Assembly (NCBI RefSeq): GCF_041435095.1
Contig: NZ_CP108025.1
Coordinates: 6,200,001-6,264,000, forward strand
Direction: 5' to 3'
Length of the DNA: 64,000 nt
From: Kitasatospora sp. NBC_00315
GTDB taxonomy: Bacteria > Actinomycetota > Actinomycetes > Streptomycetales > Streptomycetaceae
Shown here: positions 8,426-17,935 of the stretch, in pieces
Layout: each line of letters begins with the position of its first letter
Numbering within the stretch: position 1 is the stretch's first letter
Notes under the pieces: model-generated
The model's input: only the letters and a program-made list of their open reading frames with translations
Database searches by the model: none
What the model was told of the DNA's origin: nothing
Made by a program: the position numbers and the translations under genes

Positions 8426-8896
8426 ATGCGCGTCGGAATCACCGGGTACCAGCGGCTTTCGGGCATCACCGAAATGCTCGTACGCGGCGAACTCTGGAAG
8501 TTGGTCAGCACCTTCGGCTCCTACGAGCTGGTCGGTGTCAGCTGCGTCGGGGAGGGGCCGGAGAGCTGGTTCGCCCGCTCCGTCCTGGAGCACGGCGGCA
8601 AGCTGGAGGTGATCGTCCCCGGCGGCGGCTCGGTGTTCGCCGCGGTCGGCGACGCCCACCGCAGTACCCGGCTACGGCTGATGAACGAGGCGAACGCCGT
8701 CCACCGGCTGGCCCCGGTCGCCCACGGCGGGCTCGGCGACGACACCGCCGCCGCGCTGGTCGGCATGGTCGACGAGGTGATCGCGGTCTGGGACGGAGCC
8801 TCCGGCACCGCCCCCGCCCGGGTCGCCGAACTCGCCCGGCGGGCCGGGCTGTACGTCCACCGGCTCTGGCCGGACGGCTGCGAGCCGCCCGCCTGA
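8426..8896 (+). CDS. Rossmann/SLOG-like protein of unknown function
   Basis: A 156-residue protein beginning MRVGITGYQRLSG, which looks like a Rossmann strand-glycine turn of the SLOG/DUF1273 type; VIVPGGGSVF and DEVIAVWDG fit nucleotide-binding strands. Such proteins are thought to bind nucleotide-like ligands, but no ligand can be named here. AGGAG at 8414-8418 is a good ribosome site before the ATG. It stands alone between the his run and hisI, a place where related streptomycetes also carry a conserved hypothetical gene (memory, not checked). Confidence 0.7.
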   Translation: MRVGITGYQRLSGITEMLVRGELWKLVSTFGSYELVGVSCVGEGPESWFARSVLEHGGKLEVIVPGGGSVFAAVGDAHRSTRLRLMNEANAVHRLAPVAHGGLGDDTAAALVGMVDEVIAVWDGASGTAPARVAELARRAGLYVHRLWPDGCEPPA

Positions 8897-8942
8897 CGGA
8901 GCCCCGCGCCCCGCGCAGGGCGGTGCTGACAGAATGGGGCGC

Positions 8943-9317
8943 ATGTCCACCACACCCGCCGCTCCCGGCAGCACCGCCCTGGCCGCCGACATCGCCGCGC
9001 GACTCAAGCGCACCCCCGACGGCCTGCTGCCCGCCATCGCGCAGCAGTACGACACCGGCGAGGTGCTGATGCTCGGCTGGATGGACGACGAGGCGCTGCA
9101 CCGCACCCTGACCACCGGGCGCTGCACGTACTGGAGCCGCAGCCGCAGCGAGTACTGGGTGAAGGGCGACACCTCGGGGCACTTCCAGCACGTCCACGCG
9201 GTGGCACTGGACTGCGACGGCGACACCCTGCTGGTCAGGGTCGACCAGGTCGGCGCGGCCTGCCACACCGGCGAGCGGACCTGCTTCGACGCCGACGTGC
9301 TGCCGGTCAGTCGCTAA
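8943..9317 (+). CDS. hisI: phosphoribosyl-AMP cyclohydrolase
   Basis: A 124-residue HisI of the monofunctional type, with no fused HisE domain. It opens the adenine ring of phosphoribosyl-AMP. Metal and substrate motifs are LMLGWMDDEAL, TYWSRSRSEYWVKGDTSG, ALDCDGDTLLVRVDQVG and the C-terminal CHTGERTCF. CAGAAT at 8930-8935 lies 7 bases before the ATG at 8943, suggesting a leaderless transcript; a second ATG sits at 8934. hisG and hisE are not in this window. trpE starts 72 bases downstream and could be co-transcribed. Confidence 0.95.
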   Translation: MSTTPAAPGSTALAADIAARLKRTPDGLLPAIAQQYDTGEVLMLGWMDDEALHRTLTTGRCTYWSRSRSEYWVKGDTSGHFQHVHAVALDCDGDTLLVRVDQVGAACHTGERTCFDADVLPVSR

Positions 9318-9389
9318 CCTTCTCCCACCCTCACCATCGATCTTCATCCGCCCCACAGTCCGTCACACAGGACAGGAAACGGTGCCGCC

Positions 9390-10901
9390 ATGGACCTCGA
9401 CGCCTTCCGCGAACTCGCCGTCGACACGCGGGTCATCCCGGTCACCCGCCGGCTCCTGGCGGACGGCCTCACACCGATCGGGCTGTACCGCAGCCTGGCG
9501 GGCGAGCGTCCCGGCACCTTCCTGCTGGAGTCGGCCGAACAGGGCAGCTGGTCGCGCTACTCCTTCGTCGGCGTGCGCTGCGCCGCCACCCTGACCGCCG
9601 ACCTCGACGGCAACGCCCGCTGGCACGGTGAACCGCCGGTCGGCATCCCCACCACCGGCGACCCGCTCCAGGTGCTGCGCGCCACCGTGGAGGCCCTGCA
9701 CACGCCCCGGCCCGCGGACGGCCTGCCGCCGCTCACCGGCGGCCTGGTCGGCTACCTCGGCTACGACGTCGTGCGCCGCCTGGAGAAGCTGCCCCGACTG
9801 ACCCCGGACGACCTGCGGCTGCCCGAGCTGACCATGCTGCTCGCCACCGACCTGGCGGTGCTCGACCACTCCGACGGCACGGTGCTGCTGATCGCCAACG
9901 CGGTCAACCACAACGACCTGGCCAGCGGCGTCGACGAGGCGTACGCCGACGCGGTCGTCCGCCTCGACGCGATGGAGGCCGATCTGCTCAAGCCGGTCGA
10001 CCCGGGCCTGGCCACCTTCGTCCCGACCGCCGCCGAGGCCGTCTCGCCGTTCGGCGGAGCGCCCTACCGCGCGGCCGTCGAGGAGATCAAGGAGCGGATC
10101 CGGGCCGGCGAGGCCTTCCAGGTCGTCCCCTCGCAGCGGTTCGAGGCACCCTGTCCGGCCTCCGCGCTGGACGTCTACCGGGTGCTGCGCACCACCAATC
10201 CCAGCCCGTACATGTACCTGTTCCGCTTCCCCGGCCCGGACGGCACCGCCGAGGGCGGCTTCGACGTGGTCGGCTCCAGCCCGGAGGCGCTCGTCAAGGT
10301 CACCGAGGGCCGGGCGATGGTGCACCCGATCGCCGGCACCCGCCACCGCGGCGCCACCCCGCAGGAGGACGCCGACCTCGCCGCCGAGCTGCTCGCCGAC
10401 CCCAAGGAGCGGGCCGAGCACCTGATGCTGGTCGACCTCGGGCGCAACGACCTCGGCCGGGTCTGCGAGCCGGGCAGCGTCGAGGTGGTCGACTTCATGT
10501 CGGTCGAGCGCTACAGCCACGTGATGCACATCGTCTCGACCGTCACCGGCACCGTCGCCGCCGGCCGGACCGCCTTCGACGTGCTCACCGCGTGCTTCCC
10601 GGCCGGCACGCTCTCCGGCGCGCCCAAGCCGCGCGCGATGCGGATCATCGAGGAGCTGGAGCCCACCCGGCGCGGCCTGTACGGCGGCTGCGTCGGCTAC
10701 CTGGACTTCGCGGGCGACTCCGACACCGCGATCGCGATCCGCACCGCGCTGCTGCGTGACGGCACCGCCTACGTCCAGGCGGGCGCGGGCGTGGTCGCCG
10801 ACTCGGACCCGCACAGCGAGGACACCGAGTGCCGCAACAAGGCCGCCGCCGTGCTGCGCGCCGTCGCCACCGCCAACACGCTGCGCGCGCCGCTATCGTG
10901 A
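9390..10901 (+). CDS. trpE: anthranilate synthase component I
   Basis: A full-length 503-residue chorismate-utilising enzyme that makes anthranilate from chorismate with ammonia from a TrpG subunit, which is not in this window. The feedback-binding N-terminal motif LLESAEQGSWSRYSF and the catalytic C-terminal motifs VVPSQRF, HPIAGTRHRG, LVDLGRNDLGRV, GTLSGAPKPRAM and QAGAGVVADSDP are all visible. The start is taken at ATG 9390 with AGGACAGG about 15-20 bases upstream. The 72-base gap before it has no tryptophan-codon leader peptide that I can see. Confidence 0.97.
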   Translation: MDLDAFRELAVDTRVIPVTRRLLADGLTPIGLYRSLAGERPGTFLLESAEQGSWSRYSFVGVRCAATLTADLDGNARWHGEPPVGIPTTGDPLQVLRATVEALHTPRPADGLPPLTGGLVGYLGYDVVRRLEKLPRLTPDDLRLPELTMLLATDLAVLDHSDGTVLLIANAVNHNDLASGVDEAYADAVVRLDAMEADLLKPVDPGLATFVPTAAEAVSPFGGAPYRAAVEEIKERIRAGEAFQVVPSQRFEAPCPASALDVYRVLRTTNPSPYMYLFRFPGPDGTAEGGFDVVGSSPEALVKVTEGRAMVHPIAGTRHRGATPQEDADLAAELLADPKERAEHLMLVDLGRNDLGRVCEPGSVEVVDFMSVERYSHVMHIVSTVTGTVAAGRTAFDVLTACFPAGTLSGAPKPRAMRIIEELEPTRRGLYGGCVGYLDFAGDSDTAIAIRTALLRDGTAYVQAGAGVVADSDPHSEDTECRNKAAAVLRAVATANTLRAPLS

Positions 10902-10952
10902 GCTGAGGAGCACCGCCGCAACCGCCGCGGCCGCGGCCGGGAGGTGACCGGG

Positions 10953-11558
10953 ATGACCACGCCGAGCGCCTGGGACGTACTGGAGGGCACCACCCTGCCG
11001 CGCGGCCACCGGGTGGAGATCGCGGCCGGGCGGATCGTGATGACGCCCCGCCGGGAGGCCGGACGGCAGGCCGTCCTGGCCGCCTCGCCGCAGATCGAGG
11101 CCCAGCTGGCCGGCCGGGGCGTCCTCGTCGCCGACGCCAGGATCGACTTCCCGTCCGCCGACCACGGCTACGCGCCCGACCTCGCGGTCCTCGCGCCCGG
11201 CGCCGCACCGGGCCGCCGGGGCCGCTACTCCTGGCGGGTGATCGAGGCCGCGTTCGACGTGGTCCCCAGGCCCGAGCAGGACCACGACTACGTCCGCAAG
11301 CTGCGCTTCCTCTCCGAGTGCGGGGTCCCGCTGTACGTCGTCGTCGACCCGGTCGAGGCGCTCTGCACGGTGCACAGCGACCCGCAGCGCGCCGGCGCCT
11401 ACCGGGAGGCCGAGCGGGTGCCGTTCGGGAGCGATCTGTACCTGCCGCTGGCGGACCGCACGCTGGTGATCGGGACGGGAGACTTCCCGGCCGAGCCGCC
11501 GCGCGCGGCGACCCCGGAGGCCGGGCCCGGCCGGGCCCGGGGGACACTGGACGGGTGA
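10953..11558 (+). CDS. Uma2-family (DUF820) putative endonuclease
   Basis: A 201-residue protein of the Uma2/DUF820 family with a PD-(D/E)XK-like core: the acidic residues of YAPDLAVLAPG, the E of RVIEAAFDVV and the K of DYVRKLRFLSECGVPLYVVVDP lie in the expected order. Family members are predicted nucleases, abundant in cyanobacteria and streptomycetes, with unclear function. GGAGGTG at 10940-10946 fixes the ATG at 10953. It lies just after trpE and its stop overlaps the next gene (GTGA), so it is co-translated with a trp-region membrane protein. Confidence 0.82.
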   Translation: MTTPSAWDVLEGTTLPRGHRVEIAAGRIVMTPRREAGRQAVLAASPQIEAQLAGRGVLVADARIDFPSADHGYAPDLAVLAPGAAPGRRGRYSWRVIEAAFDVVPRPEQDHDYVRKLRFLSECGVPLYVVVDPVEALCTVHSDPQRAGAYREAERVPFGSDLYLPLADRTLVIGTGDFPAEPPRAATPEAGPGRARGTLDG

Positions 11559-12202
11559 GCGCACTCCCCGCACCCCGGACCGAAACCCGCGACGAGCCGG
11601 CCGAGGCCGTCCCCGCCGCGCCGCCGAGGGCGGGCCGCCGCACCCTCGCACCGATGCTGCTGCTGACCGTGCTCGGCGCCGTCCTGGTGCTGACCGCCGT
11701 CGGCCGGGTCTGGGCGACCGGCACGGTGGCCGGCGTCACCGGCGGCACCCTGGACGTCTCCGTCACCGGCAGCACCGTCTCCGGCCTGCCGACCGGCCTG
11801 GCGCTGGCCGCGCTGGCGGCCGCCGTGGCGGTCTTCGCGGTGCGCGGCGCCGGGCGGGTCGCGGTGGGCGCGCTGACGGCGCTGGCCGGGCTGGGCGCGG
11901 CCGGCGCCGCCGCGGCCGGTGCGGGTGACACCGCGGCCCTGCACACCGAGGCGGCCCGCAAGCTGGCGCTGACCGGCGCGCAGGCCGAGCAGGTCGGCCA
12001 CAGCCTCTGGCCGTGGGTCGCGCTGGCCGGCGGGCTGATGATCGCGTCGGCCGGGCTGCTGACCGTACGGTTCGGGCGGGACTGGCCGGGCATGGGCAGC
12101 CGCTACGACGCTCCGACCCGCAGGAAGCCCGCGCAGGCCGGTGACACCCCCGCCGACCTGTGGAAGGCGCTGGACCGCGGCGAGGACCCGACCTCGGGCT
12201 GA
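11555..12202 (+). CDS. Trp-region-associated membrane protein (TIGR02234-like)
   Basis: A 215-residue protein with four hydrophobic segments (about residues 32-52, 68-88, 92-117 and 145-165) and polar tails. Actinobacterial trp clusters commonly carry a membrane protein of this type (TIGR02234/PF09534) of unknown function, and position and topology match here. The GTG start overlaps the stop of the nuclease-like gene. The hydrophilic C-terminus ends with PADLWKALDRGEDPTSG, typical for the group. A role in tryptophan metabolism is only inferred from location. Confidence 0.82.
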   Translation: MSALPAPRTETRDEPAEAVPAAPPRAGRRTLAPMLLLTVLGAVLVLTAVGRVWATGTVAGVTGGTLDVSVTGSTVSGLPTGLALAALAAAVAVFAVRGAGRVAVGALTALAGLGAAGAAAAGAGDTAALHTEAARKLALTGAQAEQVGHSLWPWVALAGGLMIASAGLLTVRFGRDWPGMGSRYDAPTRRKPAQAGDTPADLWKALDRGEDPTSG

Positions 12203-12204
12203 AC

Positions 12205-12262
12205 GCGGCCGCCCCGGCTCCGGCCCCGGCCTCGGCTCCGGCCCCGGCTCCGGCCCCGACGG
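12205..12262 (+). repeat. GC-rich hexanucleotide tandem tract
   Basis: Imperfect repeats of the type GGCTCC-GGCCCC fill the gap after the membrane protein gene. The rest of the gap to 12416 shows no gene and no clear hairpin terminator. The tract is probably simple slippage sequence. Confidence 0.6.
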
Positions 12263-12416
12263 GCGGCCCGGACTGTGACCCGACAGACAGCGGCCCCCCT
12301 TTGGGCCGGGCCGTGGCGGCCCGGCACAATGGACAGCGACAACCCACCAGGAGCCCCCGGCGCCGCCCTCGGACGGCAGCCCGGCCGGACCCCGGAGAAC
12401 CAAGGAGCAGCATCAG

Positions 12417-12677
12417 ATGTCGGCAGCAGCACACGGCCACACTCCCGCCGCCTGGACCGGCGTGACCATCGCCTTCATCGGCTTCACGGTCAGCGGCGTC
12501 GCGATGATCATCCCGAACGTGCTCCTGGTCTGGGCGGGTCTCGTCGTCGTCCTGCTCGGCGGCGTGGTCGGCAAGGCGATGGCGATCGCCGGCATGGGGC
12601 GCCAGCCCAGCCCGCACTACGAGAGCGCCCCCGCCGTGCTCGTCACCGACAAGCGGGCCGCCGTCGCCGCCTCGTAA
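12417..12677 (+). CDS. HGxxPAAW-motif small membrane protein
   Basis: An 86-residue protein beginning MSAAAHGHTPAAW, the exact HGxxPAAW signature of an actinobacterial family that lies near trp genes. Two hydrophobic helices follow (about residues 16-33 and 36-56), then a polar tail. AAGGAGC at about 12402-12408 is the ribosome site. Function is unknown. It sits between the TIGR02234-like and DUF2752-like genes, the usual arrangement in trp regions of this order. Confidence 0.85.
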   Translation: MSAAAHGHTPAAWTGVTIAFIGFTVSGVAMIIPNVLLVWAGLVVVLLGGVVGKAMAIAGMGRQPSPHYESAPAVLVTDKRAAVAAS

Positions 12678-12770
12678 GGCATCGGCACGGGCCGGGAGCC
12701 CGCGAGGCGTCGGGCGCGTCGCGCCCGCCGTTGCGCTCGGCCCCCGGCCCGGCGGGGCACAATCGTCCGG

Positions 12771-13211
12771 GTGAACGCTCCCGCCGCCCCCGCGCCGCCG
12801 ACCTCCGCCCTGCGCCGGCTCGGGCGCCCGCTGGCCGCTCTGGCGGCCCTGGCCGTGCCCACCGGCTACGTCGCCTCGGTGGACCCGAACGCGCCCGGCC
12901 ACTACCCGACCTGCCCGTTCCTGCGGGCCACCGGCTGGTGGTGCCCGGGCTGCGGCGGCCTGCGCTGTGTACACGCACTCAGCCGCGGCGACCTCTTCAC
13001 CGCCCTGCACGACAACGCCCTGGTGGTCGGGCTGGCCGCGGTGGTCGCGGTGCTGTGGCTGAGCCGGGTCCGGTCCGCGGTGCGCGGCGTCCGGCCCCCG
13101 GGCCTGGTCATCGGCGGGCGGCGCACCGTCCTGCTGGCCGTCCTGCTGGTGCTCTTCACCGTGCTGCGCAACCTGCCGATCGGCATCGGCCTGGCACCGG
13201 CGGCCCTCTGA
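12771..13211 (+). CDS. DUF2752 membrane protein
   Basis: A 146-residue membrane protein with the DUF2752 signature: CPFLRATGWWCPGCGGLRC followed by VHALSRGD. The cysteines in these CPxC and GCGG turns are invariant in the family. Three hydrophobic segments are visible (about residues 20-38, 78-100 and 118-140). The GTG at 12771 lies 7 bases after CACAAT (12758-12763), a -10-like hexamer, so it may be leaderless. Function unknown; conserved near trpC in streptomycetes. Confidence 0.83.
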   Translation: MNAPAAPAPPTSALRRLGRPLAALAALAVPTGYVASVDPNAPGHYPTCPFLRATGWWCPGCGGLRCVHALSRGDLFTALHDNALVVGLAAVVAVLWLSRVRSAVRGVRPPGLVIGGRRTVLLAVLLVLFTVLRNLPIGIGLAPAAL

Positions 13212-13506
13212 GCGGCACCGCGGCGCCGCAGGTTCGAAGCGCCGCCGTGCAGGCCCCCCGCTCCGTCCGAGCGGCGCCGCGGGGCCCCTGACGGCGCCCG
13301 GCGGGGTCCGCTCCGCGAGACGTGCGCCGGTCGGATGCGCCCCGCGCTCCCCGGTGCCGATACCATCGAAGTGCCGACGAAGGCTGATGACCACAGAATC
13401 CTCACCGATCTGTGTGAATCGCGGCCGTCGGCCCGACAGGGCCGGGAGGACCGAGGTCACCCCGGCTGCCGGTCCGCAGAACTAGCAGAATGATGGGGGC
13501 GCCCGC

Positions 13507-14319
13507 GTGAGTGTGCTCGACGAGATCATCGACGGGGTCCGCGAGGACCTCGCGGAGCGGCAGGCCGGGGTCACCCTGGACGAGCTCAAGGCGCTCGCCG
13601 CGAAGGCCCCGAACGCCAAGGACGGCGTGGCAGCCCTGCGCGGCGACGGCGTGCGGGTGATCTGCGAGGTCAAGCGCTCCAGCCCCTCCAAGGGCGCGCT
13701 GGCCGCGATCGCGGACCCGGCGGCCCTGGCACTCGACTACGCGGCCGGCGGCGCCGCCGCGATCAGCGTGCTGACCGAGCAGCGCCGCTTCGGCGGGTCG
13801 CTCGCCGACCTGGACAGCGTGCGCGCCGCGGTCGACACCCCGGTCCTGCGCAAGGACTTCATCGTCACCGCCTACCAGCTCTGGGAGGCCCGCGCCCACG
13901 GCGCCGACCTCGCGCTGCTGATCGTCGCCGCCCTCGACCAGCCGGCCCTGGTGTCGCTGATCGAGCGCGCCGAGTCGATCGGCCTGACCCCGCTGGTCGA
14001 GGTGCACGACGAGGAGGAGATCGCCCGCGCGGTCGACGCCGGCGCGAGGATCATCGGCGTCAACGCCCGCAACCTCAAGACCCTCGAGGTGGACCGCAAC
14101 ACCTTCGGCAACGTCGTGGACAGCATCCCGGCGCACATCGTCAAGGTCGCCGAGTCCGGTGTGCGCGGGCCGCACGACCTGATCGCGTACGCCAATCTCG
14201 GCGCCGACGCGGTGCTGGTCGGCGAGTCCCTGGTGACCGGCCGGGACCCGAAGGCGGCCGTGGCCGACCTGGTCGCCGCCGGTGCCCACCCCGCGCTGCG
14301 CAACAACGGCCGGGGCTGA
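13507..14319 (+). CDS. trpC: indole-3-glycerol phosphate synthase
   Basis: A 270-residue (beta/alpha)8 enzyme that converts CdRP to indole-3-glycerol phosphate. Catalytic and substrate residues are seen in ICEVKRSSPSKG (Glu, Lys), VLRKDFIVTAYQ (Lys), LTPLVEVHDEEE (Glu), IGVNARNLKTLEVD (Asn) and VAESGVRGP (Glu, Ser). The GTG start at 13507 gives the family N-terminus SVLDEIIDGVREDL. The 295-base gap upstream has a -10-like TACCAT (13361-13366) but no leader peptide with tryptophan codons. Confidence 0.97.
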   Translation: MSVLDEIIDGVREDLAERQAGVTLDELKALAAKAPNAKDGVAALRGDGVRVICEVKRSSPSKGALAAIADPAALALDYAAGGAAAISVLTEQRRFGGSLADLDSVRAAVDTPVLRKDFIVTAYQLWEARAHGADLALLIVAALDQPALVSLIERAESIGLTPLVEVHDEEEIARAVDAGARIIGVNARNLKTLEVDRNTFGNVVDSIPAHIVKVAESGVRGPHDLIAYANLGADAVLVGESLVTGRDPKAAVADLVAAGAHPALRNNGRG

Positions 14320-14328
14320 CCCGCCGCC

Positions 14329-14478
14329 ATGTCACTCGCCACCCGCCTCGCCCCCGGCTGCCGCCCGCGCGGCTGCCGCGCGCCCGCACGCCGGGTGCTC
14401 GGGCGGCGGGTGCGCTACGTGATCGGCTGCGAGCCGGGGCAGGTGCAGGGCAGCCGATGGCGCAGGACGTCCGGCTGA
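14329..14478 (+). CDS. trpM: small basic protein TrpM
   Basis: A 49-residue arginine- and cysteine-rich protein lying between trpC and trpB. The opening SLATRLAPGCRPRGCRAPAR and the centre RVRYVIGCEPGQVQGSRWRR closely recall S. coelicolor TrpM, a small protein reported to modulate tryptophan synthesis and differentiation. As I remember it, the S. coelicolor protein is somewhat longer (about 60 residues), so this copy may be shorter at the C-terminus. The ATG lies 9 bases after the trpC stop, without its own clear ribosome site, so it is probably translated by coupling to trpC. Confidence 0.78.
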   Translation: MSLATRLAPGCRPRGCRAPARRVLGRRVRYVIGCEPGQVQGSRWRRTSG

Positions 14479-14526
14479 CCACAGCCGTCCGACGTCACTG
14501 CAGTCATCTCTGAGAAGGACTTCACC

Positions 14527-15755
<1,229 letters not shown>

Positions 15756-15759
<4 letters not shown>

Positions 15760-16568
15760 CCGTGGCTTCCAAGCTCAGCGAGACCCTGGCGGCGGCCAGG
15801 GCCGAGGGCCGGGCGGCCCTGATCGGCTACCTCCCGGCGGGTTTCCCCAGCGTCGAGGGCGGCATCAGGGCCGTCCGCGCGCTGATCGAGGGCGGCTGCG
15901 ACATCGTCGAGGTCGGCCTGCCGCACTCCGACCCGGTCCTGGACGGCCCGACCATCCAGACCGCCGACGACATCGCGCTGCGCGGCGGCGTCAGGATCAA
16001 GGACGTCATGCGCACCGTGCGGGAGGTGGCCTCGGCCACCGACGCCCCGGTGCTGGTGATGACGTACTGGAACCCGGTCGACCGCTACGGCGCCGCCCGC
16101 TTCGCCGCCGATCTGGCGGCCGCCGGGGGAGCGGGCTGCATCCTGCCCGACCTGCCGGTCGAGGAGTCCGAGGAATGGCGCAAGGCCGCCGGGGAGCACG
16201 GTCTGGACACCGTCTTCGTGGTCGCTCCGAGCAGCAAGGACCCGCGTCTGGCCGAGGTCACCGCGGCCGGCACCGGCTTCGTCTACGCCGCCGCCGTGAT
16301 GGGTGTGACCGGCAGCCGGGCCCAGGTCGGCAACCTCGCCGAGGACCTGGTCGCCCGGACCCGGGCCACCACCGACCTGCCGGTCTGCGTGGGTCTCGGC
16401 GTCTCCACCGCCGCGCAGGCCGCCGAGGTGGCGGGCTTCGCGGACGGCGTGATCGTCGGCTCGGCGTTCGTCCAGCGCATCCTGGACGCCGACGGGGACG
16501 AGGAGGCCGCGCTGACGGCGGTCCGCGCCCTGGCCGGCGAGCTGGCCGCCGGCGTCCGGCGCCGCTGA
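15756..16568 (+). CDS. trpA: tryptophan synthase alpha chain
   Basis: A 270-residue (beta/alpha)8 subunit that cleaves indole-3-glycerol phosphate and passes indole to TrpB. Family motifs are LIGYLPAGFPS, the catalytic Glu in IVEVGLPHSDPVLDGPTIQ, the Asp in CILPDLPVEES, GFVYAAAVMGVTG and VGLGVSTAAQA. The GTG start overlaps the trpB stop. The operon ends 39 bases later in a very strong hairpin. Confidence 0.98.
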
Positions 16569-16606
16569 CCACCGTGCCGCGCACCTGAACGACCGATCGC
16601 GCGTCC

Positions 16607-16653
16607 GACGGCCCGTCGACTCCCTCCTCCCCGGAGGGAGTCGACGGGCCGTC
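16607..16653 (+). terminator. rho-independent-type terminator after trpA
   Basis: Perfect 21-bp inverted repeat with a five-base TCCCC loop, starting 39 bases after the trpA stop. It lacks a long T run, as is common in streptomycetes. Confidence 0.9.
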
Positions 16654-16872
16654 CGCCGTTCCGGGCGGCGCCGGAGCCACCGCTCCCGCCCGGTCCCCGC
16701 GGCCACGGCGGGGCGGGCCGTCCCCCCGTGAACCCGTACGGGTGAACAGTGGACGGGGGACGCATCACCCGCGGTTGACCGGCGTTGAGTGAGGGGACGG
16801 GTCGGCGGTGGGCTCCGGCGTTCGTCGTTCGTGCACGGTTCAGCCCCCGGGAGCGAGAGGACGGGCCGGTCG

Positions 16873-17130
16873 GTGCCGTGTCAGCAGCGAGCCGTCGTGA
16901 TCCGGGCGGCGGTGGCGGCGCTGGCGCTCGGGATCGCGATCGGGGCGGACGCCGCGGTCGGACACGCGCTGGCCAGGAGGGGTGCGGAGCGCGCCGAGCG
17001 GGAGGCCTCGGTGTGCGCCGAGGAGGCGGCGGCGAACGCCTCGGCGCGGGCCGCGCGCTCGGCCGGCGCTGGTCGTCCGAGCCTCGGGGAGGACGCCGGG
17101 ACGGTGGGGTGCACGGGCGGCCTGCGTTGA
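16873..17130 (+). CDS. small secreted or membrane-anchored hypothetical protein
   Basis: An 85-residue product from the GTG at 16873, preceded by GAGAGGA at 16855-16861. A hydrophobic segment (VAALALGIAIGADAAVG) follows a basic start and precedes an alanine- and glutamate-rich helix and a short tail with two cysteines. This looks like a signal anchor. The frame is also open from a GTG at 16789. Codon third-position GC is high, which supports coding, but I do not recognise a family. Confidence 0.45.
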   Translation: MPCQQRAVVIRAAVAALALGIAIGADAAVGHALARRGAERAEREASVCAEEAAANASARAARSAGAGRPSLGEDAGTVGCTGGLR

Positions 17131-17174
17131 CCGACAGGGGACGGAATGCCGCAAAGCATCACTCATTCGGCTTA

Positions 17175-17184
17175 ATTCGCGAAT
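17175..17184. promoter_or_regulatory. 10-bp palindrome ATTCGCGAAT
   Basis: Perfect palindrome in the only AT-rich patch of this gap, ending 5 bases before the SigR-like -35 element. It is a possible operator; the regulator is unknown. Confidence 0.35.
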
Positions 17185-17189
17185 ATGGA

Positions 17190-17215
17190 GGAACCACACC
17201 TCATCCCCTACGGTT
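17190..17215 (+). promoter_or_regulatory. SigR/ECF-type promoter (GGAAC-N18-GTT)
   Basis: GGAAC at 17190-17194 and GTT at 17213-17215 are separated by exactly 18 bases. The SigR consensus in Streptomyces is GGAAT-N18-GTT. The genes that follow encode thiol/disulfide proteins, which suits the thiol-stress regulon. The leader would be about 100 bases. Confidence 0.55.
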
Positions 17216-17321
17216 CATCAGGAAGCGTGGTTCGCGCCACGGCAGGACCGCGTGAGCGTCCCCGGCCCGTGAGGGCGGTACGGGCGGCCGCGCAGGCATT
17301 CACACCCGAGGGGGGTTCCCG

Positions 17322-17861
17322 ATGTCCGGTCAGCAGGGCGCCGAGTCACGCCCGCACATCGCCGGCCGGTCCGACGCCGGTTCGGCGCTGCGGCGGGTGA
17401 CGGACGGTCCGGCGGCCGAGTGGATCAGCACGGCTGCCAGGCTCGGCCTGGCCGTGGTCTGGGCCTGGGCCGGCTTCGCCAAGGTGTCGGATCCCGCCGC
17501 CGCCGCCCAGGCCGTGCGCGCGTACGAGATCCTCCCGGAGTCGCTGGTGAAGCCGGTCGGCTACGCGCTGCCGTTCCTGGAGCTGGCGCTCGCCCTGCTG
17601 CTGCTGATCGGCCTGGGCGTGCGGATCGTCGCCGTGGTCTCCGCGGTGCTGCTGCTCGCCTTCATCGCGGGCATCGGCTCGGCGTGGGCGCGCGGCATCT
17701 CGATCGACTGCGGCTGCTTCGGCGGTGGCGGGGCGGTGGACGCCTCGCAGACCGAGTACCTGCAGGAGATCCTGCGCGACACCGGCTTCCTGCTGCTGGC
17801 CGGCTGGCTGGTGTTCCGGCCCCGTACCAAGTTCTCCGCCGACGCCTGGCTGGCCGCCTGA
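17322..17861 (+). CDS. MauE/DoxX-like membrane protein
   Basis: A 179-residue protein with four membrane helices (about residues 38-56, 80-98, 101-122 and 150-168) and the loop ISIDCGCFGGGG, which carries a CxC pair. This fits the MauE/DoxX-like family that partners thioredoxin-like proteins in disulfide chemistry. GAGGGGGG lies about 8 bases before the ATG. The next gene encodes a DsbA-like protein, so the two probably act together outside the membrane. The upstream promoter is SigR-like. The exact reaction is not known. Confidence 0.85.
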   Translation: MSGQQGAESRPHIAGRSDAGSALRRVTDGPAAEWISTAARLGLAVVWAWAGFAKVSDPAAAAQAVRAYEILPESLVKPVGYALPFLELALALLLLIGLGVRIVAVVSAVLLLAFIAGIGSAWARGISIDCGCFGGGGAVDASQTEYLQEILRDTGFLLLAGWLVFRPRTKFSADAWLAA

Positions 17862-17935
17862 GCGGTCCCGGCCGCCCCCGCCCGACCCCCACCCGCGCCG
17901 GCCCCCGCCCGGCCCCGACCCTGGATGTCCAGCAG

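Noticed and set aside
13387..13485. Possible 32-codon leader peptide before trpC
   Set aside because: It has a start and a stop but no tryptophan codons and no attenuator-like hairpin pair, so attenuation is not supported.
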